A stretch of 64,000 nucleotides of DNA from Rhytidiadelphus loreus (GCA_947034895.1 OX344765.1:31191001-31255000); one strand, 5' to 3'. Numbered from the stretch's first letter, positions 53,204 through 64,000 are shown. The notes: a model not told the origin generated them from the letters alone. Translations and numbers: made by a program.

Positions 53204-53935
53204 GAAACAAACGTTCTCCATGCAAACGTGCTAATGTCAATCCAGCTTCACGGCTTTTGAACTATCGCTGACGGACCGAGATCCAACACTCTGGGTCGCA
53301 CCCTCAAGTAATTTGGTTCCTCACCAACACTCAAGCTGCAAACAAATGCCCATAGCACATATGACTGAGGTAGACACGTAGAGTATAGGCTTCCGTAGTA
53401 TGGCAAAAGAGTCCCACAAGTTTGCACTTCAGGGCAGCCCTTGTCCCTCAAATTGAACTCTAAAATCAATTGTGCCAGAATTCCGAGAGTGACATCTATC
53501 CAAACTGAGAGAATGTACTCACCAAATCCAGCTCAGAGGTCTGGAGCTCCAAGTCGCACACCCTCGCTCTCGAAACAGACAGTCCCCACGCGATAGGCGA
53601 CTTCTCTATGTGCAAACGTGGAAGCAAGTTCACGGCTTCTGGACTGTCGCTGAAGGACCGGCGACCTTCACCACTGAGTGTCACACCCTCAAGTGTACTC
53701 TTCGCCAAGGCCCAAACTGCAAACAAATGTCCAGAGCGCATATGACTGATCGAGTCGGACACCCAGAGACACTATTGTCTAGTATGGAGAAAGCGTCATA
53801 AAAACCCTGGGTATTGAAACAATCGTTCTCCACGCGAAAGGCGCCTCGTCTCCGAACAAACGTGCGGAAGCAAGTTCCCGGATTCTGGACTATCGCTGAG
53901 GGACTGAGTCGCACGTACCACACTACTGTCACACC
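53204..53935. repeat. three diverged tandem units upstream of the kinase
   Basis: Units begin with a 'gaaac...ctccacgcg' block at 53204, 53572 and 53816 and share a 'tcacggcttctggactgtcg' block at about 53245, 53630 and 53874. Spacings are about 370-385 and 244 bases. They start 90 bases before the kinase ATG, so they probably overlap its leader or promoter. Confidence 0.7.
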
Positions 53936-54344
53936 GCACGTGAAGCAAGCTTGCACCTCACCAGCAACCAGTCGGGAAGCTAACGAAGTGCAAATGCTTG
54001 ACTGTACCGGACAGTCGGTTAGTAGTGAGACAGTGAGAGAGAGGGATTCAAAAGCTATCAGAGCTTAAAACAAGAAAGGCGAAGAACTCGGGTCCTGTTC
54101 CGCAAGCCCTAGCTCCAACAGTGAGAAAGAAAGCACAAACCAAAGACAAAGACGAGCAAGAAAACGAAGACTGAGGCAGGAGTTGAGGGTTAAGCAACCG
54201 AAGGCGCAGAGGTAGCTATGGCAGTAAGTTTGCTTCACTTAGTGGGGGCACAACATTCGGAGATGCATGATCGCAGCAACTCCCCACCGTCTACAGAACC
54301 ACTTGTTTGCAGGTACGCCTGTTGCTTGCAATTGGACTTTTGCG
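53936..54344 (+). other. gene-like stretch, possible 5' exon
   Basis: An ATG at 54218 opens a frame reading MAVSLLHLVGAQHSEMHDRS, which reaches a donor-like CAG/GTACGC at 54312. A Harbinger-like element begins 30 bases later. No downstream exon was identified, so this is weak evidence for a first exon of a disrupted plus-strand gene. Confidence 0.25.
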
Positions 54345-54634
54345 TTAGAGCATTCCCACGGCTGACACCCCAAACAGGGGCGCCAAATGCCAATTTGGCG
54401 AGTTGAACTGCAGTCCGGGGCCACACCGCTTCTCAGGTGCCCCACGGCAGCACGCCCAAAACGGACGCCAAGTGCGGATACGCAATGCCAGGTAGCTTTG
54501 TTGAGTAGAAAATAAAACTACAGAATTTGTACTTTTGGTAAAATGAGAGAAGTAATTCCAACAATTATCTCTCATTTCTCCAAAATCATCTCCAACTTAC
54601 TTTGAGTTTCCATTAGAGTAGAGAGACTAATTAT

Positions 54635-56100
54635 ATACATACGGGGTGGTAGGATGTAGAACAAACCATGTGGGATATGTTAACCCCTAAAGGACCATTG
54701 TCCCCTCGGGGGACAAAATGGATTTTGGGCAAGTTCCCATGATCTCAATTTTTAGAGAATTTTTTTGAAATTTTCTCATAAGATAGGAAAACTTATGAGC
54801 TTCGTGGGAATATAAATTTTATTTCAATTGGTGCCCGAGAGCAAAAGTTATAGCATCTTAAACATAATTTACACGTCACCAGGCAGAATAATAAATCCAC
54901 AAAAATTTGAAATTAATTTTTTAATTTTTTTCTTCTTAAATATCATATTTTTGTCTACATGTGAAGCTTTGATTCATTCCATTTGGATTAATAATGTGAA
55001 AGTTATGAACAATCTTGTTTTTCGGGCAATTTGAGCATCTTCTTGGAAAAATAACTTATAGGATTCAATTCTGAATGCAATTTTCGCAATTTTTCAAAAA
55101 AATTTGTTTGACAAGGTTAACTTTTCTATTTAGAACAATCTCACCATTGAGATTATTGTGTTTCAATCCCATTTTAGAGCTATTAAAGATTTAGTTTTTC
55201 TTTCAATCTTGGACCTACTTCTACTGAACAATTTTTTAAAGAATGAAAATCAATCGTGTGTTTTTTTAATTTTTTTTTCTAGACTTTCAACTCAATTCTT
55301 CAACACAAAAAATTTTAAATTCAAGGTCCATGGTATAATTTTTTTCCCCAAATGGCATTCAAAGTCATCTGAAATTGCAGGCTAGTGTTCAAAAAAACTT
55401 TCTTTTTCAACTTTGAATGCTAATATCTTCCAATCTGTACGGTCAAACTCCATGAAATTTTTACCACATGATACTAGACTAGTAAAGTACAAGATCCTAC
55501 GGTTAGTTTCTAAAAAAAGTATTTTTTTTGTTTTTTTGGATGAATGCAGCAAAAATGGCAGTTTTGAGTAGTTTTTGACAGAATAACGGCCCTGGTCCTT
55601 TAGGGGTTAATTAGAATTAGTAGGAGTTTAAAGTAGGAATTGTGTTTGAAGTAGAATTTCAGACCTCATTTAGGTATAGTAGAATTTTTTTTTTAAAAAC
55701 ACTTTGAACTAAATAAAGATGGTAAATTAATATAAATTTCATCTCCAAAAATTCTTTTGAGATTTAGAACCTCCAATCAAAAGTTATGGATAAATTTGAG
55801 AGAGGAAGTTTGAAAAGTAAAAAAGAATTCCTTTAGAACCCCTCTCTCAAATTTGTCCATAACTTTTGATTGGAGGTTCTGAATCTCAAACGGATTTTTG
55901 AAGATGAAGTTTATCTTAATTTAACAACTTTTTTTGGTTCAAAGATTTTTGAATTTTTTTTTTTCTCCTATGCCTAAATGAGGTCTAAAATTCTACTTCA
56001 AACACAATTCCTACTTTAGACTTAATTATGAGCGGTCGAGCTCCTACTCATTCTAATTTATATTATCCCACATGGATTGTTCTACTTCCTACCACACCAT
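54635..56100. mobile_element. foldback element, split by a nested insertion
   Basis: The outer arms (GGTGGTAGGATGTAGAACAA and its reverse near 56070-56098) and long inner arms (meeting near 55835) form one inverted repeat of the family also at 26230-26920. The left arm is interrupted at 54684-55606. Confidence 0.75.
54684..55606 (+). mobile_element. 923-bp TTAA-flanked (piggyBac-like) element
   Basis: TTAA lies on both sides (54680-54683, 55607-55610). The ends are a perfect CCCCTAAAGGACC inverted repeat. Removing it restores continuity of the foldback's left arm, as judged against the right arm, so the borders are firm. A second copy starts at 63478 in the same orientation. Non-coding. Confidence 0.8.
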
Positions 56101-56493
56101 GAGCATATATAGCTTCTCTTATCAAATGAATCTCATTGTTAGTTGGAAATGCTTAACATTCAATAGTTTTCTACAAGTACAGAAACCTTTTTTACAGTAG
56201 AAATTGCCTGTTTTTTCAAAATTTTAACTGCAGTAAGAGTAAACTTACTGTAGTAGAAATACTTTTTGAAAACCAGCTGGGGTCGGTACCTCGGAAACGG
56301 GACGGAAAGCGAAGTCAAACAGCTTGGCGAGTCACGACAGTGGCTCGCCATTTTTCCGGGCACTCGTCAAATTTCTCCGTGGCCGGCCATTTTTTTGGCC
56401 GACTCCGTGCTGCCGTGGGGCAAGTTTATCAGCTCGGGCCCGCCCACTCCCCGGGTTGGCTCCCCTTGGCGCCCCGCCGTGGGGATGCTCTTA

Positions 56494-57052
56494 CCCATGT
56501 TATGGATAGATCCTCATCGATGAGCTAGTGTGGCGTAGCATTGAGTTCCTCTTCGTCGAAGTTTGAGTTTTCGATAAGTGTGTTGGATGTGATTGGATAG
56601 ATATATTGTCGGCGGCACAGCAGAAAGAGATTGTTTCTGAAGGGGGGATACAACGCAATATGCTGGTCAACACGATACAAAAATACGATTGTATTTTTGG
56701 CTGAGTTGGATGTGGCAGGAGAGTTTCAGGCAACTTTTTTATTTTATTTTATTTTTAAATCCGTTGGTGAGGTAGGAGGTTCATAAAGTGACCATTTATA
56801 TAAGTTGATTCGCAATTTTGGGGAGTTTGACTCTTCTTGAAATATTTTTCAGTAAATTTTTCAGTAAATTGAAAAGACATATGGAGTTGCATCTAATCCA
56901 AGTCATTTGAAGTTGGAATCACTTAAAGCTCAAAAATCTTTCACCCTTGGGTATGTTTAGTGTTGGTACATGATTGACAAATTATGCAATTGGTACCTCA
57001 ATGAAGAAAACAACAAAGAACACTTTTTGAACTTGTTTAATTGTTTTGTAGA
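56494..57052. other. intergenic, no gene recognised
   Basis: Moderate to AT-rich sequence with no recognised gene or bounded repeat. Confidence 0.45.
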
Positions 57053-57299
57053 CATGGTCAATTTCGTTAAAATGGCGGTATTCCGCATGTCATTTTAATG
57101 GAATATCTTCTACAAAAGAGAATAAATGTGCCGTGACAGGGTTATACATGTGCCAATTTTATGCCTAGCACATTCAAATCACTCTTAGTTCACGCATTTC
57201 CACTCCCCATGGACAATCTTTCCATTGTTTTCATTCTTTCAGTGGTTTCATTTTATGCCATTTTAATAGAATACTGCCATTTTAAGGAAATTGACCATG
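57053..57299. mobile_element. 247-bp MITE, TTAAAATGGnnGTATT family
   Basis: The inverted ends CATGGTCAATTTCGTTAAAA and, in reverse, CATGGTCAATTTCCTTAAAA continue into the ATGGCGGTATT core shared with 51489-51667. A single related end also occurs at about 58150-58180. Non-coding. Confidence 0.75.
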
Positions 57300-59740
57300 G
57301 ACCTTTTAATTTAGTCCCACTTGCAACTTGGATAACGTGCATGTAAGGAAAAATTGGTTACAGTCACCCATATGTGTAGATTCATCCACAAAATTAACTA
57401 TTTGTAGTTTCTTTCATCCAACTATTGTGGGCATTTGATATTTTTTTGAGAAGCTTTTCATGAATTTCATCCATTTTCTCACCCGTTGTGTTAAAGTATC
57501 CAATGACTAAATGAGGTAAGATTCTGGTGAAATTTGCCAAATTTTTTGGAGTTGGTTCAGGCAACACAAGAACAACATAGATCTTAGTTGCCATAGGGCT
57601 CTAGCATTTGATTTGCAAAGTACATCAATCTTGTTTCCCCTTTTGCAACACATATCTTTATGTTGTTGCATTTGAAGGGTGAAAAAAACCTAAGTTGGTA
57701 GCGGAATGCTTTGGGTTTTATAGTTTGATTCAGATATCACATGTGGTTGATGCAGAGATGATGCTTGAAATATGAACAGCGCAAGATGGACAACACAACA
57801 TTCAAGTGTACGTGGGAATTGAGCAGGATTAACAAGTCCCAATGAATCTCAATCTGAACTTTAGCACATTCCAATGATGTCCAAGTCTACATGAACTCAT
57901 TGCATTGCATCTCAATTGCTTAGTTGAGTTAGACAACACATTTTAGTATTCAATTTTTTTTCTAAGTATGTGTATCACCAATGAAATTGTATTCAAGTAA
58001 ACATCAATACATACTTGTGACATCAGTTTCATTAAAGTGGTGCAAATGCAACGCCAAAGTTTGTGACATATATGTACATAAAGGTATAAATCTAGGATAT
58101 GATCTAATGTTGTAGAATGTTCACTTATTCTGAAAGTTTTCAAAATATTGGAATATCACCATTTCAATGAAATTGGCATTTTGCCTAATAATATGTGCAC
58201 ATGAGAGCAAAGGGTCAAATATGAAAGAGCTACTATAAACAATCTTTTTTTGGGCAATTGCAAGAAACACTTGTGCAATTGTGCTATTTCTTGTCACAAT
58301 ATCACCCCTTGTATGACAATATTTTATTAATCATTATTATTTTTGAGCCATAGCTTTTGTTTTAAACCTCTAAAAGATACTTAGATACCCAATTCATTAT
58401 ATAAAAGTTATAGGAGCATTAATGAGTCAAAATTAAACAATTCAAAGCCATATCATCTAAATTCATTAGATTATTAAGAAATTCAAGAATCTTACTATCT
58501 TAATAATGTCAAATGGCTAAAGGCAATATATTTAGTAATTGTCATACTCTTAAGCATAAGCAAATAAAGACCTACAAAGGCACAAGTTACACTCATTCAA
58601 CTCTAGCAACTACAAGAGTTTGAATTATTGAACATAAAAGTTTAGGATTAAAATTTTGATACACCAATAACTAGTAAAAACATGGTTGAGTAGACCAAAC
58701 TTCAAGACCCACACTTGGTCTAACTTATCACATTGTGTTGATATCTATAATTAATACTTTGAAAAAGTTCATAGTTTATTCATAAAATTCAAAAATTCAA
58801 GCCAAGAAAATCTACAATCTTCCTACAATTGCCAAGAAGACTAACAAAACAAATACGGTACAACTCAACAAATTCAAACCAAATTGAAATGTTTATTTGG
58901 GTGTAATTAGGTGTGACAACTTTATACTTCAATCTATCCATGCAAAGCATGAAACACCCTGCAAGGCTTTAAGTGAATCTGTAAGGATAAAAGTTGAAGA
59001 TCTCGAACTTTTGATTGTTTGAAGCAAACAAAATTATCACTTGATAGGATTCCAAACATAAAATCTTCTTTCTTTCAAGTTTTTTTAATTTCTTCCCATC
59101 TAGTCATAATTACACAAAATCATTAAGCATCCAAGCTAGTCACATCACTACAAAATAGATAAAATTGCATTTTCAACATACTTGGGAGAACTTCCTTTGT
59201 TTTACATAGCTCACATACTAGTAATCTTATATTAAAAGCATTCATCATCCATGCACTAGATGCCGTCTCCTTTAGAGTTAAACATATCTGTGTTTGAGAT
59301 ACAAGACTTAAAGATAAGAACAAACCAATTGGTCATTAAACAAGCCTACCAAATTGTCAATTCATTGAAACTCACTACCAAAAAGTAATTATGTTATACA
59401 TATCCATCTTGGACCCTCTTCCCAATTGCGTCCCTATCTACATTAGTCCAACAGTTCAAGACTGAAATGTTAGACAGTCTAATTATGTAGATTGCACCAC
59501 AATTTGGGAACAAGCTCCATAATGGGAATGCATACCTTATTTCCCAACAAACAACATCTGAACATTTCACAATTGCACAGGCTATTCCAAATGTGGGTCT
59601 TTCCTTTTGAACAATTCAGCAAACCGAAAAGCTTTCCAAAGGCTACGCAATCTCTACGGCATCTCGTCCACCTCCCAAAGCGACAATTTCGTCCCAGTCT
59701 CCATTGATTTCCCCAGCAACATAAAAGTTCAATCTGTAAT
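57300..59740. other. AT-rich gene-free stretch
   Basis: No gene was recognised. A dispersed-repeat block lies near 58745-58830. Confidence 0.5.
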
Positions 59741-59749
59741 CAAGTCAAC

Positions 59750-60990
59750 TGAAAGATCGACACACAAGGCTTGCCAAAATCAAAATTGTTCTAGCTGCGA
59801 AGTCGAAGTACTTCGGTACATCCATGATCTACTGTAGAAAATTTATTGAATTGAACATGCACAGACATAACATTTGAGGAGTCAAAACTACCTTCCCAAT
59901 AAGCAAAGGGACGGTACGGTGTTAATTGCAACAGGGGGTTCAGTCGGTAGCTTTCGGTAGCACAAACAGGAAGCACTTAATTTTGGAGGCCGGGAGGGAT
60001 CAGACCATGAAACTCCTGTTAGTAATATATCACTCTAAAAGATTGACACAGTAGAAAGCTTATGCTGCGAAGGAGCTTGGAATTCATCTCGAAAATCTGT
60101 TGTTCAAACAGAGTCACCAACACTGATTCAAGGACTGAAATTCTTTAATTAAGAAAAAGCTAACCTTCCCGTGCCTTCCTCTACTAACTAATGTACAGAC
60201 AAATGAATGTACAGACAGACGATGTTGCAACAGGGGAAAATTTTCAGTCGGTAGCTGCCGGTAGCACAAGCAGGACTTCATTTCGGACTGAGGGAGACTA
60301 CGAAGCTCCCGAGTAATCACTTCAAAAAGATCGGCACGCAAACACACCTTCACAAAACGTTTCCCGCGAAGTGGCTCGGACACCATCTAGAAATTTTTGT
60401 TGGACACCGACACCAACAGTCGAGGGATGGAAAAAAAAATCAGAACCTCTCGTACCTTCCTCTACTAATGTACTCCTTACGAAAGTATCACAAGGGACGG
60501 TGTTGCAACAGGGGATCCATAAATTAAGTCGGTAGCACAAACAGAAAGCACAAAACTTCGCCTTCCAAATTAATTCCATCCCCAAATCACGTCTATGAGT
60601 CTATCTGAGAGACAGTTAACCTAAACGTGTATTAATAAACCCGAAGGAAACAATTAAGCAACCGTACCTCCACAAAACTTGTATATGCTGCAAAGTGCAA
60701 AGTGGTTCGGAAACCATCCCAAACTTTTACTGATCACGGATACCAACATTCGAGGTGTAAGCGAAATTAATATAAGTACTTCAAATTCTGAAGGGATGGT
60801 GCATGTTGCAACGGGGGATTCAGTCGGTTGCTGTCGGTAGCCCAACTAGAAAGCCCTCAATTTTGCCTTTCAACTTCCATCCCCGAATTGAATCGATATC
60901 ACTTCGAGAGAGACAACCTAAACATGTAATAACTAAACACAAACAAAACTACCAACCAAGAGCACAGACAGACAGATCGACGTGCAGCGA
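59750..60990 (-). repeat. four diverged ~300-bp tandem units on the 3' side of the ubiquitin-like gene
   Basis: A 'gcaacagggg' block followed by 'cagtcggtag' and 'cacaaacaggaagc' recurs at 59928, 60227, 60505 and 60808 (periods 299, 278 and 303). The last unit continues into the gene's immediate 3' flank ('gagagacaacctaaac'), and unit three carries the same tail. This suggests repeated duplication of the 3' untranslated end. Confidence 0.75.
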
Positions 60991-62960
60991 CACAATTCTT
61001 CAGCATCCCCCACCGGGCAAGCGCACCACGAGATGCAACGTCGCATGATTCCCCACCTTGTACTCCTTCAACAAAGACGCATCCTCCAACACCTTCCCAT
61101 AATAAATCAGCCTTTGCGCCCCGGGATCGATCTTCTCCCTCTCCTCGATCACCCTCTTCACGTCCAATACCGTGTGCTTATCCAAATCCACGTCTATCGC
61201 CAGCGTCTTCCCACTCAAATTCTTCACAAACACCTGCGCCTCCATGGCCACTGCACCAGGACCATTATTATTAGCACTTCCTCCTCCTCCTGCGCCTCCT
61301 CGTAAGCGCATCACCAAGTGCAAAGTGGTGCCTTTCTGCACGTGGTAGTCGGCGAGAGTGCGGCCGTCTTCCATCTGCTTCCCGGAGAAGATGAGGCGCT
61401 GAAGCTCCGGAGGGATGCCTTCACGGAACTGCACCTTGGATTTCAAGCTCTCGATAGTGTCGCTACTCTCAACCTCCAGGGTGAGAGATTTCCCATTCAA
61501 CGTCTTCAGAAAGATCTGCATCTTGCCCGGATTTAGAACTACGTACGGGATTGTGTCTGAATTGGGGACTGAATTGAAGGAGCTTTGGTGTGTTGTGTTG
61601 TGCGTGCGAGCTCTGGGGGTGCTATGGTTGCTGCAACTATTCATTCAAGGTTTGGTGTAATTGTGTCCCGTGTTGTGTCCCAATACTGGTTTGAGAGGAG
61701 CTTGGTTTGGGGTTGGAGGTTAGGGTGGTTGGGGTAGTAGTCGGGGATTGATGAGCTTGGGATGCGTGCTATCGGTGTCTGTACGGAAATTCTGGGCACC
61801 ACGCAAGCTGCGCGTTTGCCGACAATTACTGTAGTTACCCCCGACTGAGACTGATCAATTGGTAGGAAATAGCTAATTTGAGAACATTCAATTGAAAACG
61901 TCTGTTTTCTAGTGCGGGACCCAGAGTTTTTGGTACCCAGCCAGCCAGGCTTTTAGGCCGTGGATTCGTTCAAGCCAAAGTTGACAATGTGGCTAACTGA
62001 ACTTTAGTAAAGCTTTCACCGATTTTTTATTGCTGTGAAACTGTGAGCAATAACTTACCTACCGCGTAGGATGTTATGATCGGAGATTCGGATTTTAGCA
62101 AATGAAGCAGACAGTGATATTAGTCCGTTACCGGTTCGGCAATTTTTTTATCCGGTAATAGTCCGCCGTTCCTCATATAAATTCAACCGGTTTCCGCATG
62201 CATACCTACTTCGGCCGGTGTTGCCTCTGTTTGCTTATGCTGAGAAAATCTCGTGAAATTTTGATCGGCGCTTGGCCTGTCGATCGTTTCAAAATTATTC
62301 AATAGTTTCTTTTTTTCATTTTCATCGGGTCACAATACCCTGCCTTCGGTTACCGCTGGTTCAATTCTCCTCCACAATCATCGGTGATAGCTTCAGCTAG
62401 TGATTTTTTTTATCATTTTGGAGAAGTAGCCAGCTATTCCTCAAAACTCGTCATACTTGGGTGATACTTGATGACATTCTATATCAAACTAGGTGATACT
62501 ACTTAAGGTAAAATTTGGCTCTTGGTCATAACAAAACAGCAGTAATCTAGCTATTTTGACTGAAAAAAATGAAATTTACCTTCACAAAAAATAGCCAACG
62601 TCTTTTGGTTGGAGTCATCTGGCTAGAGATCGTGCGTAAGGAAAAACACTGGCTTGAGCAAAATAATTATGGAGTTCACGTTTTGGGATGAACTGAATGG
62701 GATCACAATCACAGGTTAACAGTGGTTGTATAAAGTGATTCAGGTAAAGTGCTTGTACTGTACAGTGATTGTCTGCCGCAGATGCGTGTGTCTGTACTGA
62801 TTAGTCCCATTTCTACCTGAGATGGATATATTCTTCGCTTCCGAAATGACTGAGTGTTTAGATGAGTCCGTCCGATCCGTCCAGGGCAACCATGAGTGTT
62901 CGTCGCTTAGATTCAAGTGCTGGAGGATCGTCGCCTAACCTTCTTCCTTCATATTCCCAA
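60845..62960. repeat. copy 2 of the inverted duplication (intact gene)
   Basis: Matches 43736-45545 in reverse. It includes the ubiquitin-like gene, its upstream spacer and the start of a divergent plus-strand exon near 62892. Confidence 0.85.
61000..61521 (-). CDS. ubiquitin plus ubiquitin-like tandem fusion protein (173 aa)
   Basis: The frame from ATG 61521 to TGA 61000 encodes two ubiquitin folds. Residues 1-76 are a diverged ubiquitin starting [17 protein letters not shown] and ending RLRGG. Lys 6, 11, 27, 29, 48 and 63 and Ile44 are kept; residue 33 is Arg. Next comes a 16-residue Gly/Asn-rich linker. Residues 93-173 are a second, more distant ubiquitin-like domain ([19 protein letters not shown]) ending RLPGG-GC. 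The internal RLRGG could be cut by deubiquitinases to free both parts, and the last two residues could be trimmed to expose a C-terminal GG; both are inference. The frame is open 41 codons upstream of MQIF, but the ubiquitin start is preferred. A broken copy lies at 44879-45333. Function beyond ubiquitin-type tagging is unknown. Confidence 0.85.
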   Translation of the reverse strand: MQIFLKTLNGKSLTLEVESSDTIESLKSKVQFREGIPPELQRLIFSGKQMEDGRTLADYHVQKGTTLHLVMRLRGGAGGGGSANNNGPGAVAMEAQVFVKNLSGKTLAIDVDLDKHTVLDVKRVIEEREKIDPGAQRLIYYGKVLEDASLLKEYKVGNHATLHLVVRLPGGGC

Positions 62961-62961
62961 G
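62892..62961 (+). CDS. possible first exon of a divergent gene, product unknown
   Basis: ATG 62892 opens MSVRRLDSSAGGSSPNLLPS and reaches a donor-like CCCAAG/GTAGTT at 62961. The duplicated counterpart on the minus strand near 43840 keeps the VRRL block but has lost the ATG. The upstream spacer is shared between copies and could be a bidirectional promoter with the ubiquitin-like gene. No downstream exon was found in the remaining window. Confidence 0.35.
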
Positions 62962-63004
62962 GTAGTTGCAATCCTCTTGCCAAATTGTTGTTACAATTCT
63001 ACTT

Positions 63005-63281
63005 CAGAATTATATTTCATGCTGTACCGCCGTTCTTAATTGGATTGATAGTGTGTAAACCTGTAGCATAGAACAGTTTTTATATGAAAATGAAACCTGG
63101 AATGCAAATGGTTTTGCGGCAACAATGCTTTTCTACATGCTTATAACTTATAGAGGGACTGACATTTTCGTAAGTAGCGCTTTCCAGAAGTAAATTAATG
63201 TACAGTACTGTTCGTAATTTCAATGCTGCACCGCCGTCAGAATTATATTTCATGCTGTACCGCCGTTCTTAATTGGATTGA
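63005..63281 (+). repeat. exact 44-bp direct duplication
   Basis: An identical 44-base block beginning CAGAATTATATTTCATGCTG occurs at 63005-63048 and 63238-63281, 233 bases apart. A partial 'gctgcaccgccgt' relative sits just before the second copy. Confidence 0.85.
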
Positions 63282-63477
63282 ATTCTCCAGCAAGTAAAAT
63301 GAAAATCATTCGCCTGTCCTGTCGTCCGGTTTTTTCTTTTTTTTTTCTTTCTTTCTTTTTCTTTGTTCTCCCCGTTCTGGTGCTTGTATTTTCTCCTTTT
63401 GCAATGAAATTCCGTTTCATTTATTTCAAAAAATATATATATATATATCACTCTGATCCGTCATGGGTTCTCTTTAA

Positions 63478-64000
63478 CCCCTAAAGGACCATTGTCGCCT
63501 CGGGGGACAAAATGGATTTCGGGCAAGTTCCTATGATCTCAATTTTCAGTGAATTTTTTTGAAACTTTCCCATAAGATAGGAAAACTTATGAGCTTCGTG
63601 GGAATATAAATTTTATTTCAATTGGTGCCCGAGAGCAAAAGTTATGGCATCTTAAACATAATTTACATGTCACCGGGAAGAAAAATAAATCTACAAAAAT
63701 TTGAAATTAATTTTTAAATTTTTTTCTTCTTAAAGATCATATTTTTGTCTACATGTGAAGCTTTGATTCATTCCATTTGGATTAGTAATGTGAAAGTTAT
63801 GAACAATCTTGTTTTTCGGGCAATTTGAGCATCTTCTTGAAAAAATAACTTATAGGATTCAATTCTGAATGCAATTTTCACAATTTTTCAAAAGAAATTG
63901 TTTGACAAGGTTAACTTTTCTATTTAGAACAATCTCACCATTGAGATTATTGTGTTTCAATCCCATTTTAGAGCTATTAAAGATTTAGTTTTTCTTTCAA
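63478..64000 (+). mobile_element. TTAA-flanked (piggyBac-like) element, runs off the window
   Basis: TTAA at 63474-63477 is followed by CCCCTAAAGGACC. The sequence then follows 54684 onward base for base with few changes for 523 bases. The high similarity suggests recent activity of this subfamily. The right end lies outside the window. Confidence 0.78.

Larger units (their letters stand above)
54348..56490. mobile_element. 2.14-kb PIF/Harbinger-like non-autonomous element
   Basis: Ends GAGCATTCCCACGGC and, in reverse, GAGCATCCCCACGGC are flanked by TTA on both sides (54345-54347, 56491-56493). A 3-base TTA/TAA duplication with a GRGCATC-like end is typical of the PIF/Harbinger superfamily. 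The terminal 150 bases at each side are G+C-rich. The AT-rich middle is made of later insertions: a foldback that itself carries a TTAA-type element. No transposase was seen. Confidence 0.7.

Noticed and set aside
59750..60990. CRISPR-like array
   Set aside because: Units are ~300 bases, diverged throughout, with no short constant repeats or uniform spacers, and the genome is eukaryotic.
61522..61644. N-terminal 41-residue extension of the ubiquitin-like protein
   Set aside because: The extra residues are low-complexity Ser/Thr/Asn, and the ubiquitin start MQIF is a canonical beginning. The extension is more likely 5' leader.

Overview
The window looks like nuclear DNA from a land plant, most likely a non-seed plant such as a moss or lycophyte. 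The evidence is GT-AG introns of about 100 to 900 bases, an AWPM-19/PM19-like stress membrane protein, an organelle-directed EttA-type ABC-F protein with 16 exons, an intronless F-box gene, and a very AT-rich, transposon-filled background. The species cannot be fixed from the sequence.

Layout. Positions 1-8395 are AT-rich and gene-free, with short non-autonomous transposons. A G+C-rich orphan island lies at 8396-8996. The PM19-like gene is on the minus strand at 9663-10849, with two ABRE-type boxes upstream. From 11 to 34 kb is a gene desert holding two Stowaway-type MITEs, MULE-type MITEs, foldbacks, a 2.1 kb non-autonomous CACTA element, and several elements flanked by TTAA with CCC(C)T...AGGG ends (piggyBac-like). 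A small 2-oxoglutarate-dioxygenase-like fragment lies near 18.6 kb. The EttA/ABC-F gene occupies 36062-42098 (plus; 659 aa assembled from 16 exons). From 43.6 to 48.3 kb are a decayed copy of a ubiquitin-like locus and a broken Gfo/Idh/MocA oxidoreductase. An intronless F-box gene (49392-50621, plus) and an intronless protein kinase with a DWE motif in place of DFG (51845-53113, minus) follow. A PIF/Harbinger-like element with two nested insertions fills 54348-56490. The intact ubiquitin plus ubiquitin-like fusion gene (61000-61521, minus) is the parent-type copy of the 45 kb pseudogene. The two loci form an inverted duplication of about 2 kb that brackets the F-box and kinase genes. The intact copy has four diverged tandem repeats on its 3' side.

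How the parts relate. The genes are independent single-gene units, not an operon or cluster. The main story is genome turnover: TTAA-targeting elements are nested in foldbacks, which sit inside a Harbinger-like element, and a duplicated ubiquitin-like locus has lost its first domain and been disrupted by an insertion. No autonomous transposase, RNA gene, CRISPR array or viral genome was recognised. All identifications come from reading the sequence by eye; no database search was made.
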